A program made the translations under genes and the position numbers. A stretch of 64,000 nt of DNA from Nostoc sp. 'Peltigera membranacea cyanobiont' N6 (lineage in GTDB: Bacteria > Cyanobacteriota > Cyanobacteriia > Cyanobacteriales > Nostocaceae), in NCBI RefSeq assembly GCF_002949735.1, contig NZ_CP026681.1, positions 2,294,001 through 2,358,000 of the forward strand, in the 5' to 3' direction. Within the stretch, counting starts at the first letter, position 1; every line of letters begins with the position of its first letter. The notes under the pieces were generated by a model. That model had not been told where the DNA came from. It made no database searches and saw nothing but the letters and a program-made list of their open reading frames with translations. Positions 44,516-55,281 of the stretch are shown here, piece by piece.

Positions 44516-46551
44516 TTCATTTTGTAATATACATACTGATATGAAAGTTTTCGATAAGCCTTAAATAAAAATACTTAATTTATTTAGTAATTAATATAGA
44601 CAGTATTGCAAATCTTGCTAACTGCTCGAAATTAGTAAGGTATTGACACTAAATGCAGAAGAAAAAAGGTGAGATAATAAATGATAATTAGTTTTCATAA
44701 AATAAAATTGAACAAAAAATATGGATTACCAAAAAGAAGAGTTTGAGAGTAAAAACTTGGATCACTTGGGAATAGTAGCAGGAATAATTGATGATATAGG
44801 AATCGTAGAAAAAATCAATGATATATTTTTAATTGATAAGAGAGAAAAAATCAATACAGGAGAAGTAGTCAAAGCAATCATTCTTAATGGGCTTGGTTTT
44901 GTCTCAAAACCATTATATTTATTTTCTCAATTTTTTGAAGATAAAGCTATAGAACATTTATTAGGAGAAGGAATTAAACCAGAAGATTTAAACGATGATA
45001 AATTGGGAAGAGTTATGGATAAGATATACAGATATGGACTGACTAAATTATTTTTAATAATTGCCTTAGAAGTAGTCAAAAAATATAAAATATCGACTAA
45101 ATATTCTCACTTAGATTCAACTTCCTTGCATTTGCATGGAGAATACAATAATCGCCTAGATAATCAGGAAAAAGAATTAGAAATAATTTCATATAATCCG
45201 ATTGTAATCACACAGGGATATTCTCGTGACCACAGACCAGATTTAAAGCAATGTATCTTAGATTTAATAGTAAGTAGTGATGGAGATATTCCATTGTTTT
45301 TTAGGGGAGGGTCGGGAAATGAATCAGATAAAGCTGTTTTTGGCAAAATTTTAGTAGAGTATTCTAAACAAATAGATTTTGAAAGCATCATGGTAGCTGA
45401 TAGTGCTTTATATAGCGAGAATAATTTGAAATTAATGGAGAACATAAAATGGATAAGTCGAGTACCATTATCCATTAAAAAAGCTAAAAACTTGGTAAAA
45501 GCATTCTTGAGTGCAGAACTAAATAAAAGTGAAGTAAAAGGATATAGCTATCAAGAAGAAAAAATGACTTATGGGGGAATAGAACAAAGATGGTTATTAG
45601 TAGAAAGTGAAGACAGAAAAAAAGCAGACCTGAAGAAATTAACACAGAAAATCAAGTCAGAATTCCTAAAAACTGGAAAACAAATAGCTAAGTTAGCTGC
45701 ATATGAATTTGAACAGCCATCTTTAGCGATATCTAAAATTAAAGAACTTGAGTCCCAACTAAAATATCATAAAATCTCGGAAGTCAAAATTCTTGAGAAG
45801 GAAATTAAAGATAAAAAAGTAATTTATAAAGTTGTAGGTGAATTGATAGAAAATCAGGAATTAATTACGGAAAATCAAAATTCTTGTGGGAGATTTATTT
45901 TAGCAACTAATATTTTGGATACAACAGAGTTATCAGCCTCAGAAATACTGAGAATATATAAACAACAGCAATCCTCAGAACGAGGATTTAGATTTATTAA
46001 AGATCCTTTATTTTTTGCCGATAGTCTTTTTGTGAAAAATCCCGAACGAGTAGAGACAATGATGATGTTAATGGGATTGTGTCTTTTGGTTTATAATTTA
46101 GGACAAAGACAACTAAGAAGCTCTTTAAAAACCGAAAAAGCTACAGTTAAAAATCAATTGAATAAACCAACTGAACGTCCTACATTGCGCTGGATATTTC
46201 AATGTTTTCAAGGAGTTCACATTCTGATTACACAAGGAATTTCGCTAATTCTTAACTTAACAGAAGAACGTTGTCAAATCTTGCAGTTCCTTCCTGATTC
46301 TTGTCAAAAATATTATTCTTTAGCTTAAAAATATTTGATTAATTATTGGACATACTGCTGTTCTAATAATTAAATAAAATTGAAACTAAATATTCTTGTC
46401 TAACTAGCTTTTTACACAAAAAATCATAGCTGGGTATCTTTATAGTGCATAATTTATTTTTCTTTATAGTTACTTGGGTGTCCAAATTATAATTTTAGAT
46501 TTTCTCTCAACGTAGTTTACTGATACTACTAATTGAAGTGCGGAATGTAGG
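44502..46551 (+). mobile_element. IS1634-type insertion sequence, complete copy
   Basis: The element is 2,050 bp with terminal inverted repeats CCCACATTCCGCACTTCA (left) and the matching CCTACATTCCGCACTTCA (right, read inward). The 7-bp ATAGTAG lies immediately outside both ends (44495-44501 and 46552-46558). It contains one transposase gene. A second copy begins at 62377 in the same orientation and appears identical over the 1.6 kb visible. Confidence 0.92.
44721..46328 (+). CDS. IS1634 family transposase
   Basis: The 535-aa DDE transposase has an N-terminal DUF4277-like part (LDHLGIVAGIIDDIGIVEKI). Catalytic Asp residues are seen in YSHLDSTSLHLHGEY and MVADSALYSE, and the Glu probably in QQQSSERGFRFIKDP. 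A helical insertion lies between the second Asp and the Glu. Its low GC content contrasts with the flanking genes. It appears intact and, as two apparently identical copies exist here, it moved recently. Confidence 0.92.
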   Translation: MDYQKEEFESKNLDHLGIVAGIIDDIGIVEKINDIFLIDKREKINTGEVVKAIILNGLGFVSKPLYLFSQFFEDKAIEHLLGEGIKPEDLNDDKLGRVMDKIYRYGLTKLFLIIALEVVKKYKISTKYSHLDSTSLHLHGEYNNRLDNQEKELEIISYNPIVITQGYSRDHRPDLKQCILDLIVSSDGDIPLFFRGGSGNESDKAVFGKILVEYSKQIDFESIMVADSALYSENNLKLMENIKWISRVPLSIKKAKNLVKAFLSAELNKSEVKGYSYQEEKMTYGGIEQRWLLVESEDRKKADLKKLTQKIKSEFLKTGKQIAKLAAYEFEQPSLAISKIKELESQLKYHKISEVKILEKEIKDKKVIYKVVGELIENQELITENQNSCGRFILATNILDTTELSASEILRIYKQQQSSERGFRFIKDPLFFADSLFVKNPERVETMMMLMGLCLLVYNLGQRQLRSSLKTEKATVKNQLNKPTERPTLRWIFQCFQGVHILITQGISLILNLTEERCQILQFLPDSCQKYYSLA

Positions 46552-49321
46552 ATAGTAGTTACCTGCTGTTGGGCAATTAACCTTAAGAGATAAGCACTGT
46601 CAGTATGACCTCCTGGTTCAGCTATTAACAACTGTCCACCTGCTAACAATGGAGCGTAAAATTCCCAAACTGAGGCATCAAAGCCAAAGGGAGTTTTTTG
46701 CAGTACTTTGTCTTTTTCAGTCAGGGGGAATGTTGCTTGCATCCAGAACGTATGGTTGCAAAGGTTACTGTGAGATAGCATTACTCCCTTCGGTTGACCA
46801 GTAGAGCCAGAAGTATAAATAACATAGGCTATATTACTAGCTTGCACCTGGGCAATTGGATTCTCTTGGCTAGACTTAGCGATCGCAACCCAATCTTTAT
46901 CTAAGTGGACTACACGCGCTTGATGTTCAGGTAATTTCTCAACTAGATGCTGTTGGGTAAGTAGCACGGAAACTTGAGCATCTGCAAGCATAAAGCTCAG
47001 ACGCTCTTGGGGATACTCAGGGTCAAGTGGTACGTAAGCCCCACCCGCCTTGAGAATGCCAAGTAATCCCACCACCATCTCTAAAGAACGCTCCACACAT
47101 ATCCCCACCAGCACATCGGCGGACACTCCCAAAGACCGCAAATAATGCGCCAACTGGTTAGCACGACAATTCAACTCGTGGTATGTCAATTGTTGATTCT
47201 CAAATACTACTGCCACAGCATCGGGTGTACGCTCTACTTGCTCTTCAAATAACTGATGGATACATTTATCTATTGGATAATCTACGCTTGTATCATTCCA
47301 CTCAACTAATAATTCCTGTTGCTCAGATGCTGTGAGCATTGGTAATTGAGAAATCCTTTCTTGGGGATTTGCCACAATTGCCTCAAGTAGAGTCACAAAA
47401 TGACCAGTCATGCGCTCAATGGTGCTGCGAGAAAACAAGTCAGTGTTGTACTCCCACCACCCCACGAGTCCATTGTTAGTGTTTTCCATTCCCAAGGTAA
47501 GATCAAACTTGGCGATCGCACTTTCTATTGGCAATGAACTGACAGTTAACCCAGTCAACTCTATTTCAGGTTTGGGCGCATTATTAAGAACAAACATCAC
47601 CTGAAATAGTGGTGTATAGCTGAGATCCCGTTCTGGTTGCAATGCTTCCACCAACATTTCAAATGGCAAATCTTGATGAGCATAGGCGGGTAATGCCATT
47701 TCCCGGATACGCGGGAGTAATTCGTTAAAGGTGGGATTAAGAGATAAATCAGTCCGCATCACTAAAGTGTTGACAAAAAAGCCAATTAACCCTTCTATTT
47801 CAGTGCGATCGCGGTTAGCAATTGGTGTCCCCACCAAAATATCTATTTGTCCTGTGTAGCGATAAAGCAGGGTATTATATGCCGCTAACAAAGTCATAAA
47901 CAAAGTCACCCCTTGCTGTTGACTCAGTTTGGTCAGTTGTTGAGTTAACTCAACAGACAGGGCAAACTCCTGATATGCGCCATTGAAAGTCTGCACAGCA
48001 GGTCTAGGTCTGTCTGTGGGTAATGGCAAGAACATAGGTGCATTTGCCAATTGTTCTTTCCAGTAACTCAATTGGCTCTTCAGTACTTCCCCGAATAACC
48101 ATTGTCTTTGCCATAAGGCAAAATCTGCGTACTGAATTGGTAGCGGCAATAGAGGTAATGGTTGACCGATTGAATAAGCATTGTACAGTGCTTGTAACTC
48201 CTGGACAAACACACCCATTGACCAGCCATCACTGACAACGTGGTGCATACACACTAGTAACCACTGTTCTGTCTCGGACAGTATCAGTAATGTCGCTCTG
48301 ATTAATGCATCCGACGCTAAGTCAAAAGGAAGAAGCGCTTGTTGTTGCACTAATTTGTGTACAGTGATTTCTTGTTCGCTTACTGGTAGATGTTGCAAGT
48401 TAACAACTGCAACTGACCAATTTGTTGGAGTTTGAATAATTTGAGTTGGTTTTCCATCAACAGTAACAAAGTTAGTACGTAATGCTTCGTGGCGATAAAT
48501 AATTTCAATTAAGCTTTGTTCCAAGGCGGCAAAATTAAGAGATCCGACTAAGCGCAACCCGAAGGGGATGTTGTATGAACCACTGTTCGGCTCCAACTGG
48601 TCTAAAAACCACAACCGTTGTTGAGCATAAGACAGTGGTAAGTTTGCATTCTCTACCCGCTTTGAGATGGGTAGTGCTGACAGTTCTATATCTTGCTGCT
48701 GTAATTGCTGAATCAATAGCGCTAATTGGGCAATTGTTGGTGCTGCAAATAATGAACGCAATGGCAGTTCTACTTTCAAGCTGCTACGCACACGGGACAC
48801 CAGTTGGGTTGCGAGTAGGGAATGTCCTCCTAGTTCAAAGAAGTTGTCATATCTGCCTACAAGCTCTACTTTTAGAACTTGTTGCCAAATCAGTGCCAGG
48901 ATTTCTTCGATGGGAGTGCGCGGAGCTACGTATTTATCTCTTGATTCACTACTTGGCTCTGGTGCTGGTAGAGCGCGACGATCTATTTTGCCGTTGGGGG
49001 TTACGGGTAAAGATTCTAAGAGAACGATCGCACTTGGTACCATGTATTCTGGTAGCCTTTCTTTGAGGAAGCTACGCAGTTCTTGAACTGTGGGTGTCTG
49101 CTCTGGTTGCAGTACGATGTAGGCTACTAGGCGCTTGTCACCCCTGTTATCTTCACGGGCTATGACACATGATGCTTGCACGTGGGGATGTTGGCTTAGT
49201 GCTGCTTCGATTTCTCCCAACTCAATGCGGAATCCCCGAATTTTTACTTGGTTGTCGATGCGTCCCAAGTATTCGATATTGCCATCTGGTAAATAACGTG
49301 CTAAGTCCCCTGTTTTATACA

Positions 49322-49356
49322 ACTTTGAATTTTGAATTTTGAATTTTGAATTGTTG
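49322..49356. repeat. TTTGAAT tandem repeat inside NRPS A1 domain
   Basis: Four or so consecutive TTTTGAA/TTTGAAT units read on the coding strand as NSKFKIQNSK, in frame, between PNPFNN and LYKTGDLARY. Adenylation domains do not normally have this peptide, so a short tandem repeat has expanded within the gene. Confidence 0.8.
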
Positions 49357-51339
49357 AAAGGGTTGGGGATGAATTTCTCTTGTGTTAACTCGCTGCGGTT
49401 GAGATAGCCTCGCGCTAATCCTGCACCACCAATGTGCAGTTCTCCTGGTACACCCACAGGTACTGGTTGTAAGTTTTGGTCAAGTATGTATATCTGAGTA
49501 TTGTCTATTGGACGACCGATGGAAGTTTTTTGATCTAGTGGAGTGCATTTGGCGATCGCTGCACAAACACTGGCTTCTGTCGGGCCGTAGGCGTTGAAAA
49601 AGTTTCTGCCTTTTGACCATTGTCGCATCAGTTCAACAGGACAGGCTTCTCCGGCGACAACGATCGCTTGCAATGTTGACAGTTCTTCTACTGGCAGGAT
49701 TGCTAGCGCTGATGGTGGTAGGGTGACATGGGTAATGGCATCATTCTTTAATCGCTCAATTAAAGGCATACCCGGCATTATCGAGTCTTTTGTTCCTAAG
49801 TAAAGTCTTGCCCCCGATCCCAAAGCCATCAAGATTTCTGATATGCAAGCATCAAAACTGAAGGAGGCAAACTGGAGAACTCGACTATCACCATCCAAGC
49901 CGAAAGCCTGAATTTGAGCTTGAGCTAGATTGCACAATCCACTATGCTCAACCATTACCCCTTTGGGTTTGCCTGTGGAGCCGGATGTGTAAATCACATT
50001 CGCTAGATCAGTAGGCGTTACTACCTCAATCGGGTTATTCTGTTTGTTTTGCAGAATTTCTGACCAGACTTCATCTAAACAAATCAGTTTTCCCTGATAT
50101 TCAGGTAGTCGATCCAGGAGTCGCTGTTGACTTATTAATACTGGAACTTGAGCATCTTCAAGCATGAACTTAAGACGGTCTTGGGGATATTCTGGGTCAA
50201 GTGGTACGTAAGCTCCACCCGCTTTGAGAATGCCCAACAGTCCCACCAGCATCTCTAAAGAACGCTCCACACATATCCCCACCAGCACGTCGGCTCCGAC
50301 TCCATTAGACCGCAAATAATGCGCCAACTGGTTAGCACGACAATTCAACTCGTGGTACGTCAATTGTTGATTCTCAAACACCACTGCCACAGCTTCGGGT
50401 GTCCTCAAAGACTGCTCCTCAAATAACTGATGAATACATTTATCGAAGGCGTAGTCTACTTGAGTATCATTCCACTCGATTAATAACTGTCGTTCCTCAG
50501 ATTGTGTGAGCATTGGTAATTGGTCAATTCGTTGCTGGGGATTTGCCACAATTGCTGAAAGCATTGTTACAAAATGCCCCATCATCCGCGCGATTGTGCT
50601 GTCATCAAATAAGTCAGTGTTGTAATTCCATGTACCTTTGAGTGAGTCTGTCCCCTCAAGAATGGTTAAGGTTAAATCAAAGGCGGCTCCTTTAGACTCT
50701 GGAATTATTGATTCCAAAATCAAACCATCCATATCCATCAGGTGAGAGCGATCGCAGACGAAGGCTACCTGATAGAGTGGCGAAAAACTGGGGTTGCGGA
50801 CAGGTTGCAGTTGCTCTAGCAGCAGGGAAAAGGGATAATCTTGATGGTCTTGGGCATTTAATACACAAGAGTGCGATCGCTCCAGCAACTCTTTAAAAGT
50901 CGGTTTTCCTGAAAGGTCTCCTCGCAAGACCACAGGATTAGTAAAGTGACCCACAATATTTTCAAATTCTGAACGGCTCCGATTCTCCATTGGAGAGCCA
51001 ATTAAAATATCTTCTTGATTGGTATAACGTAGTAATAGTATTTGTAATGCTGTTAATAAAAGGATATACAGAGACGCACCTTCTCTAGTTGCCAATTCTG
51101 TGAGCAATTGCCGCAGTTCTTGTTCAATAGTAAAAAAGCGGGAAGCGCCGTTATAGGTTTGGATTTGAGGTCTTGGTCGATCTGTTGGCAAATTTAGCAA
51201 TGGCAACTCACCAGATAGCTGTTGCTGCCAGTAAGTCAACAAACTTTCTCCATCTGAACTAGCGAGCATTTGCTCTGACCACTTGACGTAATCTTGATAT
51301 TGATAGTTTTGTGCTGATAGTTGGGCTGCTTCACCTTTT

Positions 51340-51368
51340 GCGTAGGCGTAGCCCGTCGTAGACATCGC
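51340..51368. repeat. GCGTAG-type repeat inside NRPS C1 domain
   Basis: The plus strand reads GCGTAGGCGTAGCCCGTCGT and on to ACATCGC, a member of the family seen at 17.46 and 17.71 kb. It encodes MSTTGYAYAK in the condensation domain, in frame. Confidence 0.7.
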
Positions 51369-51915
51369 TTTATACAAGGCGCAAAGTTCACTGATCATAA
51401 TTTCTAAAGAACAGAAATCTCCCACTATCTGATGTAGCGTGATTAAGAGAATATGTTCTTTTGTTGCTAATTTATCAGTTTTAATGTGGTTAATTAATAA
51501 ATCAAAGCGCAATATCGGGACTTGTTCTAAGTCGAAGGGGCGATCGCTTTTTTCTGAGAGCCAGTTGTTTACATCATCTTGGCTAAGGGCGAAAGCGTCT
51601 TGGATGCTAAAGTCAACTTGCTGATTTTTGTGAACTCTTTGCACTGGTTCGCCGTCAATGATTGCAAAGGTAGTCCTTAAAACTGGATGCCTTTCAAATA
51701 AAGCTTGTGCTGCTTGCTTTAGGGCAGCAATATCTAAATTTGTAACTAATTTTGCTGCATATGTAACGTTGTAAGCAGTACTGCTGGGTGCTAATTGATA
51801 TGAAAACCAAAGTGCCTTTTGACCGTGAGATAAGGGATAATTTGTAACCTGCTCGGTACTCTGGGATAAAATTTGGATAATTTCTGCTTCAGATTGCTTA
51901 ATTTTCCCCAATAAC

Positions 51916-52944
51916 TCAGGAGTCAGTGAATGATGCTGTATACCAACCACAAGGTGTAGCACCCGAAGGTAAGGCAACGCGAAAACCTCTACTTGCAACC
52001 AGAACTAACCGCCGCCGCGCCTGGGGCAACCCAAAGTCAGCCATGTTGACCACGCTGTAATTGACCGAGTACCCCTCTTGCTCCAAAGCATTCAGGATGA
52101 TGGCAAAACTCTGACTGTTCTGATAGCGTGGAACATTTTCGAGCGTGAACACCCGTAGCTGCAACTGTTGGATGGCTTCTGCAACTGCGATCGCTGCACT
52201 CAGGTCGTCAGGCGTTTCAATACCCTTACCCGCTTTGGCTGTATGGGCTTGACTGAAGTTGGCGCATACTGGGGAGGCATGGAGGTAATCGGGGCGGCGG
52301 GGAAAACCTAGAAATCCTAACCGTGCTATTTCTTGAACTGTTAGCTGGATTATTCTACAGCCGTATTCGTTAAAGTTGTGGTCATGGGTTTTGGCGATCG
52401 CCCTGCTCAGTTCTGGCTTACTTGGGTCAAACTCTACTGCAATGACTGGGCGAATCCCGGCTTCAACCATCCCGGCTTCAATCCCGCCGCCACCAGCGAA
52501 AAGTATTACGGCGATCGGAGCATCATCTGGAAGAACTGGTTTTAATTTTGTGTTATCAAAATTTTTGCAGACATCTAATTTTGGTGATGACTTTTTGGAT
52601 TTCGCTTTTTTGATAAAAGCGATAATATCTTCCTTAGTTGCCCCCTGTTGTTGCAGTGTCCGAATCATGTGGACAGCGCCAGGGGGAATTGAGCCGATAC
52701 TTTTACCCTTCCAAACGCCGTTGTGTTTTTCCTTCCAATTAAATCCCCATCGCCAACAAAAGGGGTCATTTGGGTCACGTTCACCAATTACACGGGGATA
52801 AAAAGCGTTTGAGCCATCAAGTAGCCTTTTAGTTTCGAGGTACGGATAGAGGCATCCTTGACTATGAGGCTGTGGGGCTTTAAGGTCGTTATCTAAGAAT
52901 TTTTCGGGTATTAGAGATAACTTAGCTATTACTGATTTAGTCAT
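51916..52944 (-). pseudogene. DNA cytosine-5 methyltransferase, C-terminally truncated
   Basis: 342 residues remain. Motif I is FAGGGGIEAG (149-158), the catalytic Cys is C227 in HASPVCANFS, motif VI is ENVP (269-272) and motif VIII is QARRRL (308-313). The segment ALPSGATPCGWY still looks native. It then runs into TASFTDS and a stop, which is NRPS sequence read in another frame (junction about 51928-51940). The target-recognition end and motifs IX-X are missing, so activity is unlikely. The N-terminal 140 residues are a substrate-independent extension seen in related cyanobacterial enzymes. The start overlaps the ASCH gene by 4 bp (ATGA). Confidence 0.88.
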
Positions 52945-53333
52945 GCAGCCACCTCCATGACCAAATCATCGGGTACTTCAAATATCCCCAATCGCCCAAT
53001 GTAAGGAATTGGTGTGATTTCTCGCGGGTTCTCCAGCTTCCAATGATATTGCCCAGGCATTCCCCAGCCAGACGCAACTTGTGAGAACCGGCAGTCAACT
53101 ATTGTGACAATACCGATAACTTGACCGCGACGTAAAGAGATTAACTCTGGGATTACTACCCCCATGCTTTGACAAAATTCTTTCGCTAACTGGTACTCTT
53201 TTTTGGTGCAGGTTTTTGCGGCGTGAATCAGAATGTCGCCGCGATAATGAATGGGCCAACCACGGTTTTCAATATCCTTGAGAGCATAAATTATTGCCCA
53301 TGCCCAAGGCTGACGGACAGATAGCGCTTTCAC
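52941..53333 (-). CDS. ASCH domain protein
   Basis: This 130-aa protein begins with the ASCH/PUA-like signature MKALSVRQPWAWAIIYALKD and IENRGWPIHYRGDILIHAAK, and ends with a beta-rich part. ASCH domains bind RNA or modified nucleotides. It sits between the phage-like replication genes and the DNA methyltransferase, with a 4-bp stop-start overlap, so it could act with modified bases. The substrate is unknown. Confidence 0.88.
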   Translation of the reverse strand: MKALSVRQPWAWAIIYALKDIENRGWPIHYRGDILIHAAKTCTKKEYQLAKEFCQSMGVVIPELISLRRGQVIGIVTIVDCRFSQVASGWGMPGQYHWKLENPREITPIPYIGRLGIFEVPDDLVMEVAA

Positions 53334-53338
53334 GGGTT

Positions 53339-53749
53339 TTAAAACTCCAGCAATTGAATGTATGCGTCTAATGCCGCGATCGCTGGATGTGGATGTGGCT
53401 TTGAACGCAGTCCGTTGCAGATTGTGGCGATAGCTCCAAGTTCTGTGAAAGTGAAATTGATATTGGACTGACGGTCAGAACAGCGATGTAGAACTGTTAG
53501 AAGAACAAAATTCAACTGTCTGAGAATTACATCTTCAGCTACATGAAGTCGCCAAGTAAGGTTTTCGGAAGTAACCGAACGCCAGGGGTTATCGAAAGAA
53601 CACTTTTCAACTTCGGGCAGCACTTTTACCTTAAACCTGTAATCTCGGTCAGTAGTAGAACATTCATCAGGGGCAAGAGCCGCCCATTGTTGTAAAAGTT
53701 GTTGGTAAGTTTCAATTATTCTTAGTTCCCTATCTTGCGTAAAAGACAA
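53339..53749 (-). CDS. hypothetical protein of the phage-like module
   Basis: This 136-aa soluble protein is predicted to be mainly helical (RELRIIETYQQLLQQWAALA at the start). It has a central part with Cys residues (KCSFDNPWRSVTSENLTW) and a C-terminal helix ending IQLLEF. No family is recognised. It lies 21 bp after the DnaB gene and 5 bp before the ASCH gene, so all three are probably one transcript. Confidence 0.65.
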   Translation of the reverse strand: MSFTQDRELRIIETYQQLLQQWAALAPDECSTTDRDYRFKVKVLPEVEKCSFDNPWRSVTSENLTWRLHVAEDVILRQLNFVLLTVLHRCSDRQSNINFTFTELGAIATICNGLRSKPHPHPAIAALDAYIQLLEF

Positions 53750-53770
53750 TGTTTATCCTCCAATAGAGCC

Positions 53771-55135
53771 TTAAAAACTACGACCACGAGATAAATTCTT
53801 GAATCTGGTGAACTGATGGTCAAACAAAAGCTTGACTGTACCAGTGGGGCCATTGCGTTGCTTGCGAACAACTAACTCAGCAATGCCACGATCTGGGGTA
53901 TCGGGGTTGTACATTTCTTCGCGGTAAAGCATGATCACAACATCGCTGTCTTGCTCAACAGCACCACTGTCTTTTAAATCACTAAGTACAGGGCGTTTAT
54001 CGTTACGGTGTTCAACTTCGCGGTTGAGTTGGGACAAAGCCAGTACAGGCACATCCAAATCTTTGGCTAATCTTTTTAATCCTCGGCTGATTTCACCGAC
54101 TCTTTGAGCCATGTTCACCCGTGAATCAGTATCAAGCGCCATAAGCTGTAAGTAGTCAATGATCACAAGCCCAACACCACCATAATGGGATGAAATTCGG
54201 CGGACTTGGCTACGGATTTCATTAAGAGAAGGGCAAGATTCGTCGTTGATGAAAATCTGTTGTTCGCTTAACTGCGCGATCGCCACGCTCAAAGGTTGCC
54301 ACTGGCTGTCAGAGACATTCCCCGTTTCTAGAAAATTGTTTTCAATGCCAGATTCACTGCTTAAAAATCGCTGTACGTACTCATCAGTAGACATTTCCAA
54401 GCTGAAAACGCAGATCGGCATCTTCCCAGTTTTGGCAACATTGAGAGCGAGATTACCAGCCAAAGCGGATTTACCAACAGAAGGACGAGCAGCCAGTACA
54501 TACAACCGCCCTTTGCGAAAACCACCGCCGAGTATATTGTCCAGGTCATAAAATCCACTGCTTGCTGCTGGTGATCCCTTACCAGTATGACGCGCTTCAA
54601 TTTCGGTAAAAGTGTCGGCTAAGGCATGAGAAATATGAACCAAGTCAGAGGCAGAATGCTCAGACGCAATGCTGTAGACTTTTTGTTCGGCTTCGTCGAG
54701 AATTACAGGTAAATCAGTTTCGGTGGCATAGCCGAGTTGAACAATCTCAGTGCCAGCAAGGATTAACTGCCGCCTTTGGTATTTTTCCATTACCAAGTCA
54801 GCTAAAACATCGATGTTCACAGCTGAAACAGTACGGTCAACCAGACTGGCAAGTTTATTGCGTCCACCGATACGGAACAATAAACCATTATCAGACAACC
54901 AGTTGGTGATGCAAAGCAAATCCGTTGGTAATCCTTGGCTGTACAGTCGTAGGGCTGCTTGATAAATGTCTTTGTGGGCATTGATGTAAAAAGCATCTGC
55001 ACTCAGACGATCGCTTATTCGGCTCATGGCGCTTGGGTCGAGCATGATGCCACCGAGTATTACTTCTTCAGCCTCAATGCTTTGAGGGGGTAAGCGGTCT
55101 TGTTGCGATGTGAAGTTTGTTTTATCTTGTGTCAT
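53771..55135 (-). CDS. dnaB: replicative DNA helicase DnaB (element-encoded)
   Basis: This 454-aa DnaB has the N-terminal domain (LPPQSIEAEEVILGGIMLD), a linker, and the RecA-like hexameric helicase core: Walker A ARPSVGKSALAGN (about 217), Walker B LVIIDYLQLM, and DLKDSGAVEQDSDVVIMLYR near the end. No intein or large insertion is present. Given its phage-like neighbours it is more likely a mobile-element helicase than the chromosomal copy. It unwinds DNA at the replication fork and is loaded by an initiator; the two genes upstream are candidates for initiator and loader roles. Confidence 0.92.
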   Translation of the reverse strand: MTQDKTNFTSQQDRLPPQSIEAEEVILGGIMLDPSAMSRISDRLSADAFYINAHKDIYQAALRLYSQGLPTDLLCITNWLSDNGLLFRIGGRNKLASLVDRTVSAVNIDVLADLVMEKYQRRQLILAGTEIVQLGYATETDLPVILDEAEQKVYSIASEHSASDLVHISHALADTFTEIEARHTGKGSPAASSGFYDLDNILGGGFRKGRLYVLAARPSVGKSALAGNLALNVAKTGKMPICVFSLEMSTDEYVQRFLSSESGIENNFLETGNVSDSQWQPLSVAIAQLSEQQIFINDESCPSLNEIRSQVRRISSHYGGVGLVIIDYLQLMALDTDSRVNMAQRVGEISRGLKRLAKDLDVPVLALSQLNREVEHRNDKRPVLSDLKDSGAVEQDSDVVIMLYREEMYNPDTPDRGIAELVVRKQRNGPTGTVKLLFDHQFTRFKNLSRGRSF

Positions 55136-55145
55136 AAATCCTCAA

Positions 55146-55280
55146 ACAGAAGTTGGAATTCGGAAGTCGGAGGTCGGAAGTTGCAAGTTAAGAGTGAAAA
55201 ACAGGGGTAGGGGAAGTCAGGAAGAAAGCCGAATTTGGATAAAATACTTCCGACTTCCGACTTACTACCTCCGACTTCAA
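55146..55280. repeat. long inverted tandem-heptamer repeat
   Basis: The first arm has GGAAGTCGGAGGTCGGAAGT units (55155-55188). The second has the complementary ACTTCCGACTTCCGACTTAC units (55245-55275). It is intergenic between the DnaB gene and its upstream neighbour and would form a long hairpin in the transcript. Confidence 0.75.
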
Positions 55281-55281
55281 C

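Larger units (their letters stand above)
46552..51998 (-). pseudogene. NRPS fragment C-A-PCP-C-A', truncated at both ends
   Basis: The open frame runs 46470-51998, its last part being IS sequence. Order: the end of a TubC-type docking domain (SLTPELLGKIKQSEAEIIQI), C1 with HQIVGDF at the HHxxxDG site (about 187), A1 (TSGSTGKPKG, about 668), PCP1 (LGGHS, about 1057), C2 (HHVVSDG, about 1253) and A2 to FDASVWEF, where the IS interrupts it. The A1 specificity positions, aligned to GrsA, read D-A-S-T-V-A-A-V-C, close to the Phe code; an aromatic amino acid such as Tyr or Phe is inferred. The N-terminus is not native: the first 23 codons come from a DNA methyltransferase gene in another frame. No functional product is expected. 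Confidence 0.9.

Noticed and set aside
45164..45475. 103-codon minus-strand frame in the IS1634 transposase (also at 63039-63350)
   Set aside because: Antisense to the transposase; present twice only because the IS is present twice.
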